Positions 63,502-64,000 of a DNA stretch of 64,000 bases are shown piece after piece. A program made the position numbers and the translations under genes. The DNA comes from Chromatiales bacterium (GTDB taxonomy: Bacteria > Pseudomonadota > Gammaproteobacteria > Steroidobacterales > GCA-2729495). The stretch covers positions 135,010 to 199,009 of the forward strand of contig CP070671.1 of the NCBI GenBank assembly GCA_020351875.1, written 5' to 3'. Numbering within the stretch: the stretch's first letter is position 1; each line of letters opens with the position of its first letter. The notes under the pieces are model-generated. The model was given only the letters and a program-made list of their open reading frames with translations. It was not told the DNA's origin and searched no databases.

Positions 63502-64000
63502 CTATTCCTGCGAGAGCAGCGTGGTGACGTAGTTCAGGGCCTCCTTGGCGCTGTGCTGGTCGTACCCGTATTCCTGCACGAGCCGGTCCTGCACCGCAGA
63601 GATTTTCTGCTCGGCGTCGTCGTCGGGCCGGGCGGCTGAGGTGACCAGCCGCAGCACGTCGCGCCGTTCCTCGAACAGGTACTGCTCGATGGCTTCGTGC
63701 AGGCGGCTGTGGCTGTCGAGCGTGAACTTCTCGCCGGCCTTGAAGGCCACCATGGCCTTGCGCACCACTTCCTGGCGGAAGGATTCCTTGCCGGAGTCCG
63801 AGATCTTGATCTTGTCTTCCACCGAGCGCAGGAAACGTTCGTCGGCATCGCGATCTTCGCCCGTGATCGGGTCGGTGAGCGTGCGATTGTCCAGCGCGGC
63901 TTCCACCTCGTCGAGGTATTTTTCCAGCAGTTGCTGGGCTTCGTCCTCGAAAGACGCGAACAAGGCCCGGTGCACGTCTTCCTTGACCCACCGGTTGTAG
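63502..64000 (-). CDS. prkA: PrkA serine protein kinase, C-terminal part
   Basis: The last 165 residues of PrkA/YeaG; the frame stays open to the window edge, so the N-terminal AAA and kinase domains lie beyond it. Visible parts include NRWVKEDV at the edge, ITGEDRDADERFLRSVEDKI and ALNYVTTLLSQE at the end, typical of the family's C-terminal domain. PrkA is an AAA-type Ser/Thr kinase of starvation and stress adaptation. It is the first known gene of the operon with yeaH and spoVR. Confidence 0.92.
   Translation of the reverse strand, partial: YNRWVKEDVHRALFASFEDEAQQLLEKYLDEVEAALDNRTLTDPITGEDRDADERFLRSVEDKIKISDSGKESFRQEVVRKAMVAFKAGEKFTLDSHSRLHEAIEQYLFEERRDVLRLVTSAARPDDDAEQKISAVQDRLVQEYGYDQHSAKEALNYVTTLLSQE

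Overview
The window is a G+C-rich, gene-dense stretch with short intergenic gaps, many GTG/TTG starts and gene sets typical of Gammaproteobacteria: a prkA-yeaH-spoVR operon, monomeric isocitrate dehydrogenase, an AspT/YidE transporter and a REP hairpin of the type common in Pseudomonas and Xanthomonas relatives. I place it in a free-living, probably marine or sediment gammaproteobacterium, without naming a genus. No rRNA, tRNA, CRISPR array, transposase or phage gene was seen.

Region 1 (about 0.8-31.7 kb) is the notable part. It contains homologues of all five steps of the bacterial ceramide pathway known from Caulobacter: a GNAT-like N-acyltransferase (bCerS-like, 3403), serine palmitoyltransferase (8727-9950) with its own acyl carrier protein (9947-10186), an acyl-AMP ligase (18458) and a ceramide reductase-like SDR (20249). 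A lipid kinase of the ceramide kinase/diacylglycerol kinase fold (6882), a lone LptG-type permease (2256) and a FadL porin (785) sit beside them. Between and after these lie genes that look like head-group and tailoring functions. They are three ELM1-family proteins, two paralogous DxD glycosyltransferases, a nucleotidyltransferase-like protein, a metallophosphoesterase, a MobA-like NTP transferase, an ABC flippase, two 2OG-Fe(II) oxygenases, an oxidoreductase-dioxygenase fusion, an FkbM methyltransferase, an LpxL-type acyltransferase and three PAPS-type sulfotransferases. My reading is a locus for a glycosylated, hydroxylated, probably sulfated sphingolipid. The ceramide core is well supported and the final structure is inference.

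Region 2 (31.8-45.9 kb) is mixed housekeeping and accessory content: a cytochrome c lipoprotein, an AspT-type transporter, a solute-binding protein, an NmrA-like oxidoreductase, a two-component system, an unknown polytopic membrane protein, a KAS III enzyme, a GST, an NRAMP-superfamily transporter without the usual metal motif, a luciferase-like flavoenzyme and pyrophosphatase.

Region 3 (46.0-50.7 kb) is a compact operon for anaerobic Ni-Fe carbon monoxide dehydrogenase: CooF-like ferredoxin, CooS, CooC-like nickel insertion ATPase and an NAD(P)H:acceptor flavoprotein. The CooS has the C-x2-C D-cluster motif linked to [2Fe-2S] and oxygen tolerance. No hydrogenase or CooA regulator is adjacent.

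Region 4 (50.9-64.0 kb) holds a kinase/P-loop fusion, a universal-stress-like protein overlapping a Lon-family protease with a degraded Walker A, a LysE exporter, B12-dependent ribonucleotide reductase, monomeric isocitrate dehydrogenase and the spoVR-yeaH-prkA stress operon. The last gene is cut by the window edge.
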